Source: Lathyrus oleraceus
Taxonomy: Eukaryota; Streptophyta; Magnoliopsida; Fabales; Fabaceae
Direction of reading: 5' to 3'
Length of the DNA stretch: 64,000 nt
Assembly (NCBI RefSeq): GCF_024323335.1
Contig: NC_066580.1
Span: 257,400,977 to 257,464,976, forward strand
In this document: positions 1-11,868 of the stretch, piece by piece
How positions within the stretch are numbered: the stretch's first letter is position 1
Layout of the letters: each line of letters opens with the position of its first letter
Position numbers and translations under genes: made by a program
The notes under the pieces: model-generated
What the model saw: only the letters and a program-made list of their open reading frames with translations
Told to the model about the DNA's origin: nothing
Database searches by the model: none

Positions 1-62
1 ACACACAAAAGTAGGCTAAACCCACTGGAGACTACTCCCCAACAAAGTCACCACTTAATTTC
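1..62 (-). other. Start of internal region of Ogre element X (5' UTR with PBS)
   Basis: Read on the minus strand, this is the sequence just inside the 5' LTR of an Ogre-type element whose body continues off the left edge. After the LTR end at 63 comes a 9-nt spacer, then a primer binding site at 36-53. It then matches the leader of element B at 28878-28915, including the stretch reading GTGGGTTTAGCCTAC. The order LTR, PBS, leader shows that the LTR at 63-4677 is a 5' LTR. Confidence 0.85.
36..53 (-). promoter_or_regulatory. Primer binding site of Ogre X
   Basis: The minus-strand sequence TGGTGACTTTGTTGGGGA starts 9 nt inside the LTR end. It aligns with the PBS of B (TGGCGGCTCTGCTGGG), mainly with C-to-T differences. 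Ogre elements are known to use a tRNA-Arg-type primer. I could not check the match to a tRNA 3' end here. Confidence 0.75.
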
Positions 63-116
63 TGTAGTGGTCAATTCATGACCATTGAGCTATGAATAAA
101 CTTAACGTCAATAAAA

Positions 117-128
117 CCAGAGTCGCCA
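117..128 (-). repeat. PBS-like motif inside the LTR end
   Basis: The minus strand reads TGGCGACTCTGG about 55 nt before the LTR end. The same motif occupies the same place in A (10150-10161), B (28787-28798 and 45763-45774) and, with one change, D (20018-20029). It resembles the true PBS that lies just outside the LTR. Confidence 0.7.
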
Positions 129-2421
129 CCACGCTTTTATTGTTTCCAAGGGAAAAGGGAAAAGTACGAACAAAATCCAAAGATAAGAAGTTTTCAAATC
201 AAAACTAATAAAGTGCCAAAGATTACAGGTAAGGGGGTTGGTTACACAGAGGGAAGGTGTTAGTACCCAAAGTGTCCTAGGTACTCCTAGGGAGCCCTTT
301 TTTGTGTGCATATGTATTTTTGTACAAAATGATGTTTGCAATAAATAGAGTGGGGAGATGAGAAAAGAATTCATTAATTATATTTTTGTGTTTGACAAGA
401 CCTTCAGACTTGTGCCTACGTACCAACATAAAATATGGGATCAAAACCTCGTAGTTCAGGGTAACAATTTCAAAGTGAATGAGTTGCTTTTAACAAAAGT
501 TTAAGTTTAACAAAGGCACAAAAGGCCTAAAAAGTTTTGAATGAGTGTTAGTTCTTTTTGTCTTTTGAAATTTTAAGTCAAGTATAGTTAAGTTCATTTA
601 CAAATTTGATTAAGAAAAGAGTTTAAAAATTCAAGGGCATAAAGCCAAAGTTTCTAATTTGCAATAAAGAGTCCAAGTTTGAAATCACAAGCAAAGAAGG
701 TTTTTGAAAAGAGGGAGAGATTTGAAATTTAAGAAGTGGGAGTAGATGAAGAGACTAATCCTAAGCAAAAATTTAAAAGTTAAGGATTGAAAAGATCTGA
801 CCAATTGATGCAATCCAATAGAAAAGAATATCATATTGAAACCCAAATTTCCCTTGGACTTTAGAATCAAGCAATATCAATACACAAACAACAAGATGAA
901 GAGCAAGGCATCAAATAAAGATAGCCACATCCAAGCTTAGCAACTCCATAATCTTCTTCGTAATCTTCCACGTATTAGATGAATTCAAAGATAGGCAATA
1001 GACACAGGTTCAAAGTAACAGCTTCAATAAGACCATGTAGCAGATGAACTCAGATGAGATCACAATACTTGCTTCAGATGAAGTTTAAATTCACAAGTAC
1101 TTGGTTTCATGAAAGTTGGCATTGGCCAAGTCCTTTTGCATAGGGAGTGTTCCTTAATTCTAAGTCCAATGTCTCAAATCAAATCCAACAGTCCACGCAA
1201 ATGTCTTTTAGGGTTTTTGTTGTTATTATGTACATTAAGTTAAAAATACCAAAAAAAAATCAAACAAGTATATACAAACACAATATAATCACAAAATGAG
1301 GCTCAAATGAGCAAAGTGAAAATGGCATTAAAGTAAACAGGTTGAATAGTATGAATAATGACAAATGAAATAAGACTTAAAAAATTAAAGTAAATAAAAG
1401 TAAATGATTTGAAATTAAATGTTAGTTGCTAGTTGATTAGAAGTTAGTATTGCTTTTACTTTTATTTTCTTTAAGTCATTTTGTGGAGAACACTCTACCC
1501 ACTATTCACAAGCATAGATCCTTGAACCAAGACATCTTCCAAAGGAAGGAAAAAAGGCCAAGTTTTCACACAATACCATGAAAGAGGGGAGTTAGTTGCA
1601 TGTTTGAGACCGGGCAATAGAAATTTTGGTGTTAATGCATGTTAGAGACATAGTATAATGGACTATGCTCCTAAAACATACCACACACAAAAAGAATATG
1701 CAGAAGAGGTGGACCTAATCTCATCCATACTTATGTTGATTTTACAATCAACTAGACTTAGGATATAGAGATATCATAGGTCCATGGCATGAATGAATAG
1801 AGAAGGGGATTGAGATGAAGAGGGAGGGGGAATGGAATCAACACAAATTGGTCAAAGGAAGACTTTTATCAAATTAAAATCATTCATTCATTTTGGGAGA
1901 TGAAATGTATATTTCATCAATCCCCTAAATCCAATGATTTTAACTCAACAAAGTCAAATCAACCTTGACCAAGGCCCAACAACACAAGTCCAATTCAGCA
2001 AGTCAATATTAGAAGCTCAACACAACTTATTTTGCATTTAAACAATTAAAATCAATTAAATAATACATTAAATTAAATTATGGTTTGTCAAAATCCTAAA
2101 ACCTCATCAAAACACCAAAGAAATGCCCATGAGATTTATCATAGGTCAAACAAGGTCAAAGGACCTTGGAGAAAAAGTTTCATAATTTTTGGAAACTTAA
2201 AAGTATTTTTAAACAATTAAAAATATTCACAAAATCAATTAAATCATGAAAAATATTAATAATGATCCAAAAAATAATTTTAATTCAGAAAATGAAAGAG
2301 GAATTTATTTAAATTTTTTTGGTGAAACTCTCATATTTTTTGGATCAATATTAAAATTAATATGAATTACAGAAAATAAACCAAACAAAATGAAAATCAG
2401 AAAATAAGAAAAAAAACGTGG

Positions 2422-2465
2422 ACCACTTGATCTCCCTCATTAATTGAGGTGGCTGATCAAGTGGT
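2422..2465 (-). repeat. Long LTR inverted repeat (IR3) in X
   Basis: The arms CCACTTGATC (2423-2432) and GATCAAGTGG (2455-2464) are perfect complements and can be extended by one pair. They enclose a second small hairpin, CCTCA (2435-2439) with TGAGG (2445-2449). Its equivalents are at 7632-7677, 22318-22363, 26364-26411 and 43362-43409. Confidence 0.85.
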
Positions 2466-3159
2466 TGCTAGCGCGCATTCCACCATGGTCATGAGTCAGT
2501 GCGCAACACAAGTGGTAATCAGTTTCAACGCGCGAGATTAGAACATTTCAAATGGATCATGTGGTTCTGATGAGCGCCAACGCATCACCGGAGCCAAAAC
2601 TCCGGTTTCCTTCTCCGGCGAGCTTCACCGAACTGGTTCACTCACAACCATCACCAAAATTAAAAATAAGGACATGAATTTAAAGTAAAAATGCTCAGGA
2701 GCTCGAATATGGCCTCAATTTATCCTAACTCCAAGTATATTGAAAGATACAAGGTGTTGAAATTTGAGGTGCACAATCTGAGTTGCTTCGATTTGACCTC
2801 AAAGCAACTCAATCTTGTTGCCTACATTGGTAGGACTCCAGACAACCAAAGATCCAAGAGAATTATGGAGAATTGAGTGAGAATCGAAGAGATGAAAAAT
2901 TCTGGAAAATACCTTCAATGCAGGTTTGTGCTCAATTGATCTTGCTCTTGCTTGCTCTTGATCTTGCTCAGGACACTTGATAGAGTAGAATTGAATGGAC
3001 AAAAGGCTCAGGATCTTTGGAGATTTGAATCTCAAAACAATGAGATTCAAACTCAATTTCCAATGGAAATTATCAAGATTATCCTTTGAAATAAGAGGGT
3101 TTGGAGGGTTGGAAATAAAGTTGGCGCACAGGGTCCTTATTTCTGAGCATAGAGGGCTC

Positions 3160-3168
3160 TATTTATAG
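3160..3168 (-). promoter_or_regulatory. TATA box of X 5' LTR
   Basis: The minus strand reads CTATAAATA and is followed by GAGCCCTC. It aligns with the TATA boxes of B (25663-25670) and D (23056-23064). It is the likely core promoter at the U3/R transition, with transcription running leftwards. Confidence 0.65.
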
Positions 3169-4677
3169 CAAAACCAATTGATATTTTCACACTTGAAATG
3201 AAATCCAAAAATAGCAATGTATATTGAATGGGTGCATGGGCATGTAACAGGCCTATGTAATCACTTCTTCTGATCCATAATTGAGTACAAAAATTGCTGA
3301 GATCATGTTGGAATGTTATGCATTGGTGTATGGAATGTTCAAGTTCAAATTGTGCCAAATGATCACTCATGTTCAAACCATACGCAACCCATTCAAATCT
3401 TGTCCAAAATAGATTAAATAGGACTTTTTAGAATGTTTGGATCAAGAGGAACAACTTTCATGTTGAACACTTTTTAATTTAAAGCTTGCATCATGATGAA
3501 TTTTGACGTGGAAGTTGGGAAAATCAAACATGTCAAAAAAAATTCTAAATGTCAAGCCACATGTTCACTTATTCCACCTTGGCCAACTTTTTATGTGAGC
3601 TTCAAATGGAAACGTTCCTTCATCAAAGTTGTAGATATCTCAAATTCCTTCAAAATGGTCTAAAATTTGATCTCATTTAGATTTAATATGTAGGAGTTAT
3701 GCATTTTTGAAGTTGAGGAAAATCACTTGTTCAATGACATTGGTCCAAAATATAATGTATCCTCATATCACATGCACATAAAAGTTGAATTTGTTATTCC
3801 TCCAAACATCCAAGTTGAAGTATACATCTTTAAATTGATTTTGAAATTTGGAAATATTTCATCTCATAAAAATTGAGCAAGTTATGGCCTTGGGAAGTTG
3901 ACCTCCAAATTAGGGTTTAGACAAATGACCTAGAATCTTTCACCATAAACAATGACTTTACATGCAAAACTAGCTCTATACTTCAACATGAAAGTTGTTT
4001 GTAATGTCATTTAGAGTAACCTTTCTCTTGGAATCATTTTCATATGACAAAAATTGTAGGAGATAGGGTCTAGGGAACCCCAATTTTGATCAGATGAATT
4101 TCTTTGGTCAACCACCATCAACCAACTTGCTAACTTGCAATTCTCTTGACTTTTGGGACTAATGGGAGATAATATATGCATAATATGATGGAATTGAAGC
4201 ATCCCTTGAAATATTTGATCAATTGGTGAAGAAGATTGTTGAAGAAGTTACACAAGATACCCATATGAATTAGGGTTTCCAAGGCAAACCAATTCCAAAC
4301 TCTTGATGATTTATTGATCAAAATAACATGTGAAGCTCATGGGGATTCATATATGATGCTTAGCGCCATAGTAGATCAAATCTTGGTTGAGCTCCTTGCA
4401 ATTAGGGTCTTAAACCCTAGATGTGAGTTTGATGAATCAAAGGTGAACATGTGCACTACCTACAAAAGAGTTAGACAATACAATGACATATTTTTGGTTT
4501 TTTGGTTAGTAAAAATGATAAAATACAAAGCATGATACAATTAAATGGTGCTTGGTGATCTCTCCCAATGCTAACCCAATGAATGAGGGGTAAGGAGGAT
4601 GCCAAGGTGTGATCCCAATGCTAATGAATATGATGAGATGGCATGAGGGATCTTAGGGCCAAAATTGGGGTCTTACA

Positions 4678-6802
4678 ATGATCAGGTGCTTATTCACTAC
4701 TTCCAGGATAGTCTGACGGGAGCTTCCCTTAGATGGTACATGGGCCTAGAAAATGCTAGCATTCGTACTTTCAATGACTTGGGTGAAGCCTTCATTAAGC
4801 AGTATAAGTACAATGTTGATATGGCGCCAGATAGAGATCAGTTGAGGTCAATGTCCCATAATGACAAGAAGACGTTTAAAGAATGTGCCCAGAGATGGAG
4901 GGAGTTAGCTGCTCAGATTAGTCCACCTTTGGAAGAAAAGGAGATGACCAAGATTTTTTTTGAAGACGCTTAGTTCATTTTATTATGAACGTATGATCGC
5001 TAGTTCCCCAAATGATTTATTGAGATGGTAAACATGGGGATAAGATTAGAGGAAGGAGTCCAAGAAAGGAATTTATCCAAAGACGAAGCGTCAACAAGCA
5101 AGAAGTATGGTGGTAGCTTCTCCAAGAAGAAGGAAGGAGAAACTAATGCAGTATCAGCAGGGAGGCAGAGGAGGCCTCATGTGAGGAACAATTCTTAGTC
5201 ACATCAAACATCAGCATCAAGTATCATCAGTGATCCTAGTCTTTTCCAACAATTTAACCAATCAATCAGTTCCAATTCCACAACAACCGCAACAACGAAC
5301 CAACTACAACAACAATATTCATCAGTAAAACTTTGAGAGGAAGAAGGTCTCTTTTGACCCTATTCCTATGTCATATGCAGAGTTGTACCCGTCTTTGGTC
5401 GTTAAGAATCTTATCCATCCAAGGAACCCTCCTCAAATTCCTGAGCCTCTGCCATGGTGGTTCTAACCTAACCTTCATTGTGCTTTTCACCAGGGAACTC
5501 CTGGTCATGATATTCATAACTGTTATCTGCTGAAATATGCAGTTCAAAATCTTGTCAAGAGTGGTATGGTGTCCTTTGAGGGCAGAGCTCCGAATGTGAA
5601 AGCAACCCCGTTACCACCTCGTGGTAACGCCTTAGTGAACATGGTAGACGGATGTACAGGGAATTTCAGGGTATTCGATCTACGCCATATCCGTAGGTCT
5701 TTGGTGGAGATCCACAAGGATTTGTGCAGGGTGAGCCATTGTGAACATGACCATGATGGTTGTGTCATTTGTAGTGTGAATCCTCGTGGTTGTGTAATTG
5801 TCAAAAGAGATATTCAGAGATTGATGGATAAGAGTGTTATCCAGGTTCAGCAGTCAAGGTACATGGGTAATGATGTGAATGTGATAGTGCCAGTGTTCAA
5901 GACCCCTGAGCGGGTAGTTATTCAGTATGATAGTAGCAACAACAATAATGTCAATAGATCGGTATCACCGTTAGTTATACGGTTAGCAACAACAACAATA
6001 ATGCCATATTTTGATGAATTGCAAGGAGGGCCCTCTATCCAATGTTTTAGTTGATACTGGATCATCGCTGAATGTGTTGTCGAAGTAAACTCTATCAAGA
6101 CTCTCCTATCAGGGCACCCCGATGAGGTATAGTGGTGTAGTTGTTAAAGCGTTTGACGGTTCTCGTAAAACTGTCATTGGAGAAGTGGAACTGTTAATTA
6201 AGATAGGTCCGAGTGATTTCCAAATTACTTTTCAAGTGATGGATATTCACCCATCCTATAGCTGCTTGTTGGGAAGGCCATGGATTCATGAAGCTAGAGC
6301 TGTGACGTATACTCTACACCAAAAGTTGAAATTTATGAAGAACAGCAAGTTTGTCGTTGTTGGTGGAGAGAAGGCATTTTTGGTGAGCCATTTGTTATCG
6401 TTTACTTATGTTGATGCTGAGGGGGAAGTTGAAATGTCGTTCCAAGCTTTGTCAATTGCTGATGAATTAAAGAAAGCTGGGGCATCCATGTCTTCTTTAA
6501 AAGATGCGCAAGAGGCTATTTAAGTTGGCATTATTGATAAGTGGGGTCGCGTTCTGGAATTCGTTGAGAATAAGAAAAGAGTAGGACTAGGATTTCAGCA
6601 AGGGCCATTCAACGTCAATGTCAAGATTATGCAACCAGTTTTCCGCAGTGGAGGGTTCATTCATGAGGATGATCAACACTCAGGTGCCATTCTTGAAGAC
6701 AGTGATGAAGACGAAGCTTACGCCAACTTTGTGACACATGGCCAGACTTGCAACAATTGGGTTGCTCTTGATGTTCCTTTTGTTGCACACCGTTCTAAGT
6801 AA
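4678..6802 (+). pseudogene. Ogre A gag-protease (5'-truncated, broken)
   Basis: This is the capsid/nucleocapsid and aspartic protease polyprotein. The capsid core (Retrotrans_gag type, with RWYMGLENASIRTFNDLGEAF) starts right at the X insertion. A one-base shift in a T run near 4950 breaks the frame. A nucleocapsid-like knuckle (HCAFHQGTPGHDIHNC) is encoded near 5475-5525. About 550 bp, relative to B, is missing near 5990-6000. The protease motif LVDTGSSLNV is at about 6047-6076, followed by an in-frame TAA at 6086-6088. The protein then continues (KAFDGSRKTVIGE, CLLGRPWIHEA) to its terminal TAA at 6800-6802, which overlaps a splice donor. Confidence 0.85.
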
Positions 6803-7055
6803 TTTGTTTTCATTTAGTTTAAGAAAAATCCTTCTTCTATGCCTAAGGGAGAAGTGAACATTGTTAGGCATTTTCCTTATTATCATCAATGAAATACGAT
6901 TTTATTCATCCACATCTATGGTGTTTTATTTTTACTTTTTTCTTTTTCTGAAAATGGTAATCACAAAGAACATAAATAAATAAAAATCTTTCCATCTGCA
7001 TAATATTTGTTTGCACTCCACTTCTCTAAAATCAAAATATCAAATCATTATGCAG
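6799..7055 (+). other. Ogre pro-RT intron of A (predicted)
   Basis: The donor GTAATTTG overlaps the gag-pro stop (AAG TAA), and the acceptor is ATTATGCAG at 7047-7055. Removing these 257 nt restores one continuous frame from the end of pro into the RT-side exon. The interval is AT-rich and contains a hairpin at 6831-6854. An intron at this place is established for Ogre. The exact boundaries are my inference from frame and from agreement between four copies. Confidence 0.75.
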
Positions 7056-7388
7056 GTTGGTTCTCAAACACATTGAATGTAATGATCCTACTCCCTCTCC
7101 AAACTTTGATTTCCCCGTGTTTGAAGCTGAGGAAGAGAATGATGATGAAGACGTATCAGATGAGTTATCCCGTTGCTTGAGCACGAGGAAAAAGCCATTC
7201 AGCCGTTTGAAGAGCAGATTGAATTAGTCAACTTAGGTTCCGATGATGATGTGAAGGAAGTCAAGATCGGGTCTCAACTGTGTCCAAAAGCTAAGAAGGG
7301 GTTGATTGATCTTCTTCGTGAATATTATGATGTGTTTGCTTGGTCCTATCAAGATATGCCTAGTTTGGAATTGGACAAAATGGAGGAT
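7056..7388 (+). pseudogene. Ogre A RT region, N-terminal part only
   Basis: This encodes the acidic linker and the start of the RT region (LEHEEKAIQPFEEQIELVNLGS, then DLLREYYDVFAWSYQDMP). It ends abruptly at the deletion junction before any RT catalytic motif. It is collinear with B 34996-35330. No function is expected. Confidence 0.8.
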
Positions 7389-10215
7389 AGATTCGTGCTC
7401 CTGAGCAGTTTTCCTTTAAAATGATGTCCTTACTTTTCATATTTTGATTGGTTGAGGGTGGACCAGTCCGATGATGTCCACCAGAGAAGATGACCGGAGC
7501 CCTAGCTCCGGTGGTGTGGTGGAAAGATCATATTCATCAGATCATCTCTCTGTGTTCTAATCTCATCCCTTGCTTTTAAATGCCATCCCTACGTGTGCGT
7601 TGACTGAGGCGTTTGATGGATAGCACACGTTGGCGATCAGATCTGCCACCTCAATTAATGAGGGAGATCTGATGGCCGTTGTTTTTTTTTAATTTCTGAT
7701 TTTATATTTTTATTAGCTTATTTTGTTTAATTCATAATAATTTTATTTTTAATCCAGAAAATATGGGACTTTCACCAAAAATCTTTAAATATTTTCCTTT
7801 TCCATATTTTGAATTAAAATTATTTTTTGGATTAATTTTATATTTTCATGAATTAAATGATTTTGTATATATTTTTAATTGTTTTAAAATACTTCTGACT
7901 TTCATAAAATCATGAAATTTTTTGTCTAAGGTCCTTGGACCTTGTTTGACCTAGGATAAACCCCTTGGCCATTTATTAGGTGTTTTGAAGGGATTTGAGG
8001 TTTTGTCCATATTAAATTTCATTTTAATTCCCTTTAAATTTGATTTTTAATTGATTAAATGTTTAAAAGTTATGTTGAGCCATTTTTATGGTCTTATGAT
8101 GTTTGACTTTCTGTTTGGGTCTCGGTCATGGTTGATTCGACTTTTGTTTGATCAGTACCATTGGATTTAGGGGATTGATGAAATGTACATTTCATCTCCC
8201 AAAATGAATGGATGGTATTGATTAGACGAAATCCCTCTCATGATCAATTTGTGTTTCTGTTTCCCCTTACCTCTTCATCTTCATCTCTATTTTTTCCCAA
8301 TCCTTCATTTGACCCATGATTTCTCTAATGTCTAAATGCTAGTTGGTTCATCAATGACCTTGTGTCAGATGAAGCAACACAAGTCTGACTGAGATATGTC
8401 TTCCCCCTCTTTTTAGTGTATGGTATGTTTTAGGAGTTTGGTTCTTTGTACCAAATCTCTAACATGCATTAAACACCTATATTTTTACTGCCCGACCTTA
8501 GATAGTTGTGACTTCTACATAAGTCCAATTATGATTGCTTAACATATAGCTAAATTTGTCCTTCAAGGCATAGCATTCTAGTAAGTGAGATTGTACGTCT
8601 CAAATTCTTCATGGCATTGTGTGGAAACTTGGCCTTTTTTCCATTCATGGGAGCTAGTGGCATACTTGTTGATTTACCCAAGTTGGAGCCCTTCTCATGG
8701 ATGATGTCTTGGTTTATGGATTCATACTTGTGAATGAATGGTTGAGTGTTCTCCAAAGAATGACTTAATCAATTAAAACTCATCACTAACGTTTGACTAA
8801 CCACTTACTCATTCTTAATAATGTTGCTTTAGTTTCAAGTCATTTACTTTATGCACTTTAAATTTGAAGTACCTTTATCATTCATTTCCATTTACATTTC
8901 ATGCAACTTGTTTATGTTTCAATTCCTTTTCACTTTGCTCATTTGAGCCATGCATTGTGATTGTATATATTGTTTGTTTGTCTTTGTTTTATGTCTATGC
9001 TCTTAGGACCTTAAAACACCTAATAACAACAAAAATCCTAAAAAACATCTTGGTGGACTGTTGGACTTGATCTGAACTTCTGGACTTAAAGGTAGGCAAC
9101 ATTCCTTATGCTAAAGGACTTGGCCAATGCCATTATCTGAGACTGAGATATCCTTGACTATGCCTTTCATCTGATGCAAGACCATGAGAGCCTTGATTCA
9201 TCTGTTACTCTGCCTCTGCGCTTAATTGTCATAATATTATTATTTTTTTATATCTGATGATTGTTTCTGCAAATTTGTCAAAGGAATATTTCATCTGATG
9301 TATTTGAAGACTGCTAGCTATTGGAATGCTTGCTTGGATATTATGGTTATCTTTATTTAATGCATTGGTCTTCATATGATGCTTGGATATTGATCATTTC
9401 TTATTTCTTGTTGATTGTCAAAGTCCAAAGGAAAATGGGTTTCTATATGACATTCTTGTCTATTGGATTGCATCACATTGGTCAGATCTTTCAACTCTTA
9501 AGTTTTAATTTTTGCTTAGGGTAGTCTCTTCATCTCCTCCCACTTCTTTAATTTCAAAACCTCTCCCTTTTTTTAAAAACTTTCTTTTCTTGTGATTTCA
9601 ATCTTAGACATGTTTTAATGATTAAAAACTATGGCCTTATGCCATTGAATTCTCAAACATTTTCTTAAAATCAAACTTATAAATAAACTTAACCATATTG
9701 ACTTAAATTTCAAAAAGACAAAAATAACTAACAACCCCCATCAAATCTTTGGCCTTTTGTGCCCTTTTACTTAAACTTTTGATAAAATCAATTCACCAAC
9801 TTCTTTGAAATTTTTACCACGAATTACGGGGTTTTGATCCCTCATTTTTATGTTGGTACGTAGGGATAAGACCGAAGGTCTTGTCAAACACAAAAATATA
9901 ATCAATGAATTCTTTTCTCATCGCTACCCTCTATATTTTATCAAACATCTTTATACCCAAAAACATATGCATACAAAAAATGGCTCCCTAGGAGTATGTA
10001 GGACACTTTGGGTGCTAACATCTTCCCTCTGTGTAACCAATCCCCTTACCTGTAATCTCTGACATTTTATTAGTTTTGATTTAAAAACTTCTTATCTTTG
10101 GGTTTTGTTAATACTTTTCCCTTTTCCTTTTGAAACAATAAAAGCGTGGTGGCGACTCTGGTTTTACTGACGTCAAGTTTATCCATAGCTTAATGGTCAC
10201 GAATTTACCGTTACA
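7389..10215 (+). mobile_element. Truncated 3' LTR of Ogre A
   Basis: This is the distal 2.8 kb of an Ogre LTR, joined directly to RT-region sequence; the first roughly 2 kb is missing. It carries the CCGGAGC hairpin (7493-7512), the long IR3 (7632-7677), the 20-bp palindrome (8177-8196) and the PBS-like motif (10150-10161), and ends TTACA at 10215. No PBS follows, so it is a 3' LTR. Confidence 0.85.
7632..7677 (+). repeat. Long LTR inverted repeat (IR3) in A
   Basis: The arms ATCAGATCT (7636-7644) and AGATCTGAT (7665-7673) are perfect complements. Beyond one G-G mismatch, three more pairs extend the stem to 7632/7677. The arm sequence is the D-type, different from that in X and B, yet still self-complementary. 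Confidence 0.85.
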
Positions 10216-11290
10216 CCTAGATTTACGACTTTGCGGTCTTAATCCATGGGCAGAAAGTGGATGACGAATCTTTGGCATCCAAAGACCCAGTTGTCAACGT
10301 AACTGGAATAAGGGGAGTGACTATAACCGGAAGAATATTTGTTCTAGTTCCTCCCACTATTGACAATGGTGGAACATCAAGCCAAGACAATGCTAAAAAG
10401 ATTGAAGACAATCAACGAGGGCATCATTCTACTCCAAAAGCAACTCCGATTAGCGTAGTGGAAGAATGCCTAAGCATCATTAGCGAAAGTGATTACAAGG
10501 TGGTTGAATAACTCAACCAAACACCTTCAAACCTATTTATGATGTCCTTGTTGATGTGCTCAGAAGCACATAGGGATGCCTTAGTGAAGTTTTTGAGAAC
10601 TCCCAATGTTACACAAGAGATTTCGGTATGTTAATTTCAAGGAGTGGTAAACAATATTGCTTCTTGTATTAGTTTGGGATTTAATGATGATGACCTCCTG
10701 CCAGAAGGAAGGAATCACAACAAAGCTCTAAACATTTCCATTTAATATATAGACATAATCTTGTCAAGGGTGTTGGTGGATACATGTTCATCCTTGAATG
10801 TTCTACCGAATTGTTCATTGTCAAAGTTAACCATTGAAGGACTGGTGATGAAGCCTAGTGAGTTAATAGTGAGAGCTTTCAATGACTTAAGAAGGACAAT
10901 TATTGGAGAAATGGACCTTCAGATTAAAATTGGACCCCATACATTTTTATCACTTTCTATTTCATGGATATCTACCCAACCTACAATTGTCTTCTAGGGC
11001 GACCCTGGATACATTCGGCAGGAGTAGTCACATCGACTCTCCATCAAAGGCTCAAATTTTTTATCAACAACAAATTAATAGTGGTAGAAGATGAGGAAGA
11101 TATAATGGCGAGTCAACCAGTGTCATTCCGCTACGTTGAAGTTGTTGGAGAAATTCACGAAACGCCCTTTAAAGCCTTTGAGGTAGTAAGTGTGGGCATG
11201 GTTCTGCCCGCAAAGGAAGCCAAGAAGGATGAACTACCCATGGTCTCATGGAAATATGCAAGGACAATGATCAAGGATGGACACCCCGCT
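10216..11290 (+). pseudogene. Remnant E: diverged Ogre-like gag C-terminus and protease
   Basis: The translation gives a gag linker (VVNVTGIRGVTITGRIF), the pre-protease segment (SLLMCSEAHRDALVKFL) and a degenerate protease (VLVDTCSSLNVLPN, with the catalytic G changed to C; then AFNDLRRTIIGEMDLQIKIGPHTF and CLLGRPWIHSAG). Several frameshifts and stops are present. It resembles element C more than A, B or D. It is the target into which A inserted. Its right boundary near 11290 is approximate. Confidence 0.7.
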
Positions 11291-11772
11291 GAGAGATCTT
11301 TTGGATGGACCAGATCACACCTTATTGCACAACTTTCTTAAGGATGCAAAGTATTGGAGGGAAAGACATGCACGCCTGACCCAGTTTGCTGAACATGCCA
11401 TGGAAGACCTGCCATAATTGTTGAGGAAGCCTTTGTTGTAGTGTTTCCGCATAATGTTCCTTGGGTTGTATTCCATTTCATCTCTATTTGTAGGGTGGTG
11501 TTTGATAGGGTTAAAGTTGAGGTTATTGTAGTTTGTCGGGAAGATTCTTTATTTGTACTTGTACTCCATTTCCGATATTGAATAAAAGAGTTTCTTTGCT
11601 ATTGACTTCATATATTGTCGCTGGCTTATTACTTTATGATTCCTTGTTTTAATAAGAAAAACTTAAGGATTCCCTAGAAAAATTTCTTTATAAAAATAAA
11701 TGATAAAAATAAAAATATGCATATGGCAAAACTCTTTTTGCATGCTTTCATGCATCCACGCATTCACTTTCT
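11291..11772 (+). other. Non-coding spacer upstream of gag of element C
   Basis: There is no intact ORF. It begins with a short, possibly helical coding remnant (YWRERHARLTQFAEHAME) that might be the end of an ORF1-type protein, then becomes T-rich. It ends in a pyrimidine tract and TTGGACTTCAG at about 11773-11783, just before gag. The equivalent B spacer is 31237-31539. Confidence 0.45.
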
Positions 11773-11868
11773 TTGGACTTCAGAAAAAAATGCCTACCTT
11801 CTCACCTTTCTGCAATAACTACGACGACTCGTCACATATATTTTACCAAAGCTAACAAGACTAGACTC

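Larger units (their letters stand above)
63..4677 (-). mobile_element. 5' LTR of Ogre element X (minus strand)
   Basis: This is a full-length LTR of about 4.6 kb in reverse orientation. On the minus strand it starts TGTAAGACCCCAATTTTGG at 4677 and ends CACTACA at 63, which are the Ogre termini also seen in B and D. It contains a TATA box, the four inverted-repeat modules found in the other LTRs, and the PBS-like motif near its end (117-128). It interrupts the gag of element A. The five bases to its right (ATGAT, 4678-4682) are the expected target duplication; the partner lies off the window. No coding function is evident. Confidence 0.9.
4678..10215 (+). mobile_element. Ogre element A (plus strand), left part displaced by X, internally deleted
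   Basis: What remains of this element is gag from its central domain, protease, the pro-RT intron, the first part of the RT region, and the last 2.8 kb of the 3' LTR. The 5' LTR, ORF1 and gag start should lie left of the window, beyond inserted element X. RT, RNase H, integrase, 3' UTR and the first half of the 3' LTR are missing because of one deletion with its junction at 7389-7393. The LTR ends at 10215, and CCTAG (10216-10220) would be the target duplication. Confidence 0.85.

Noticed and set aside
2691..2876. A 61-codon ORF antisense to the LTR, recurring in X (2691-2876), D (22588-22823), B 5' (25955-26140) and B 3' (42953-43138)
   Set aside because: The frame is open in four copies, but between X and D amino-acid-changing differences clearly outnumber silent ones. 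The best-conserved part coincides with inverted repeat IR1, so nucleotide-level conservation explains it.
4665..4677. Apparent gag start at 4665
   Set aside because: These bases belong to the terminal LTR of X. Gag of A is simply interrupted at 4678, and the start is an accident of the junction.
9850..10062. Sense ORF near the LTR end (GSLGVPRTLWVLTPSLCVTNPL), also at 108-374 and 20018-20329 on the minus strand
   Set aside because: It recurs only because the LTR end is conserved. It is interrupted in both B LTRs, has no consistent start and no recognisable domain.
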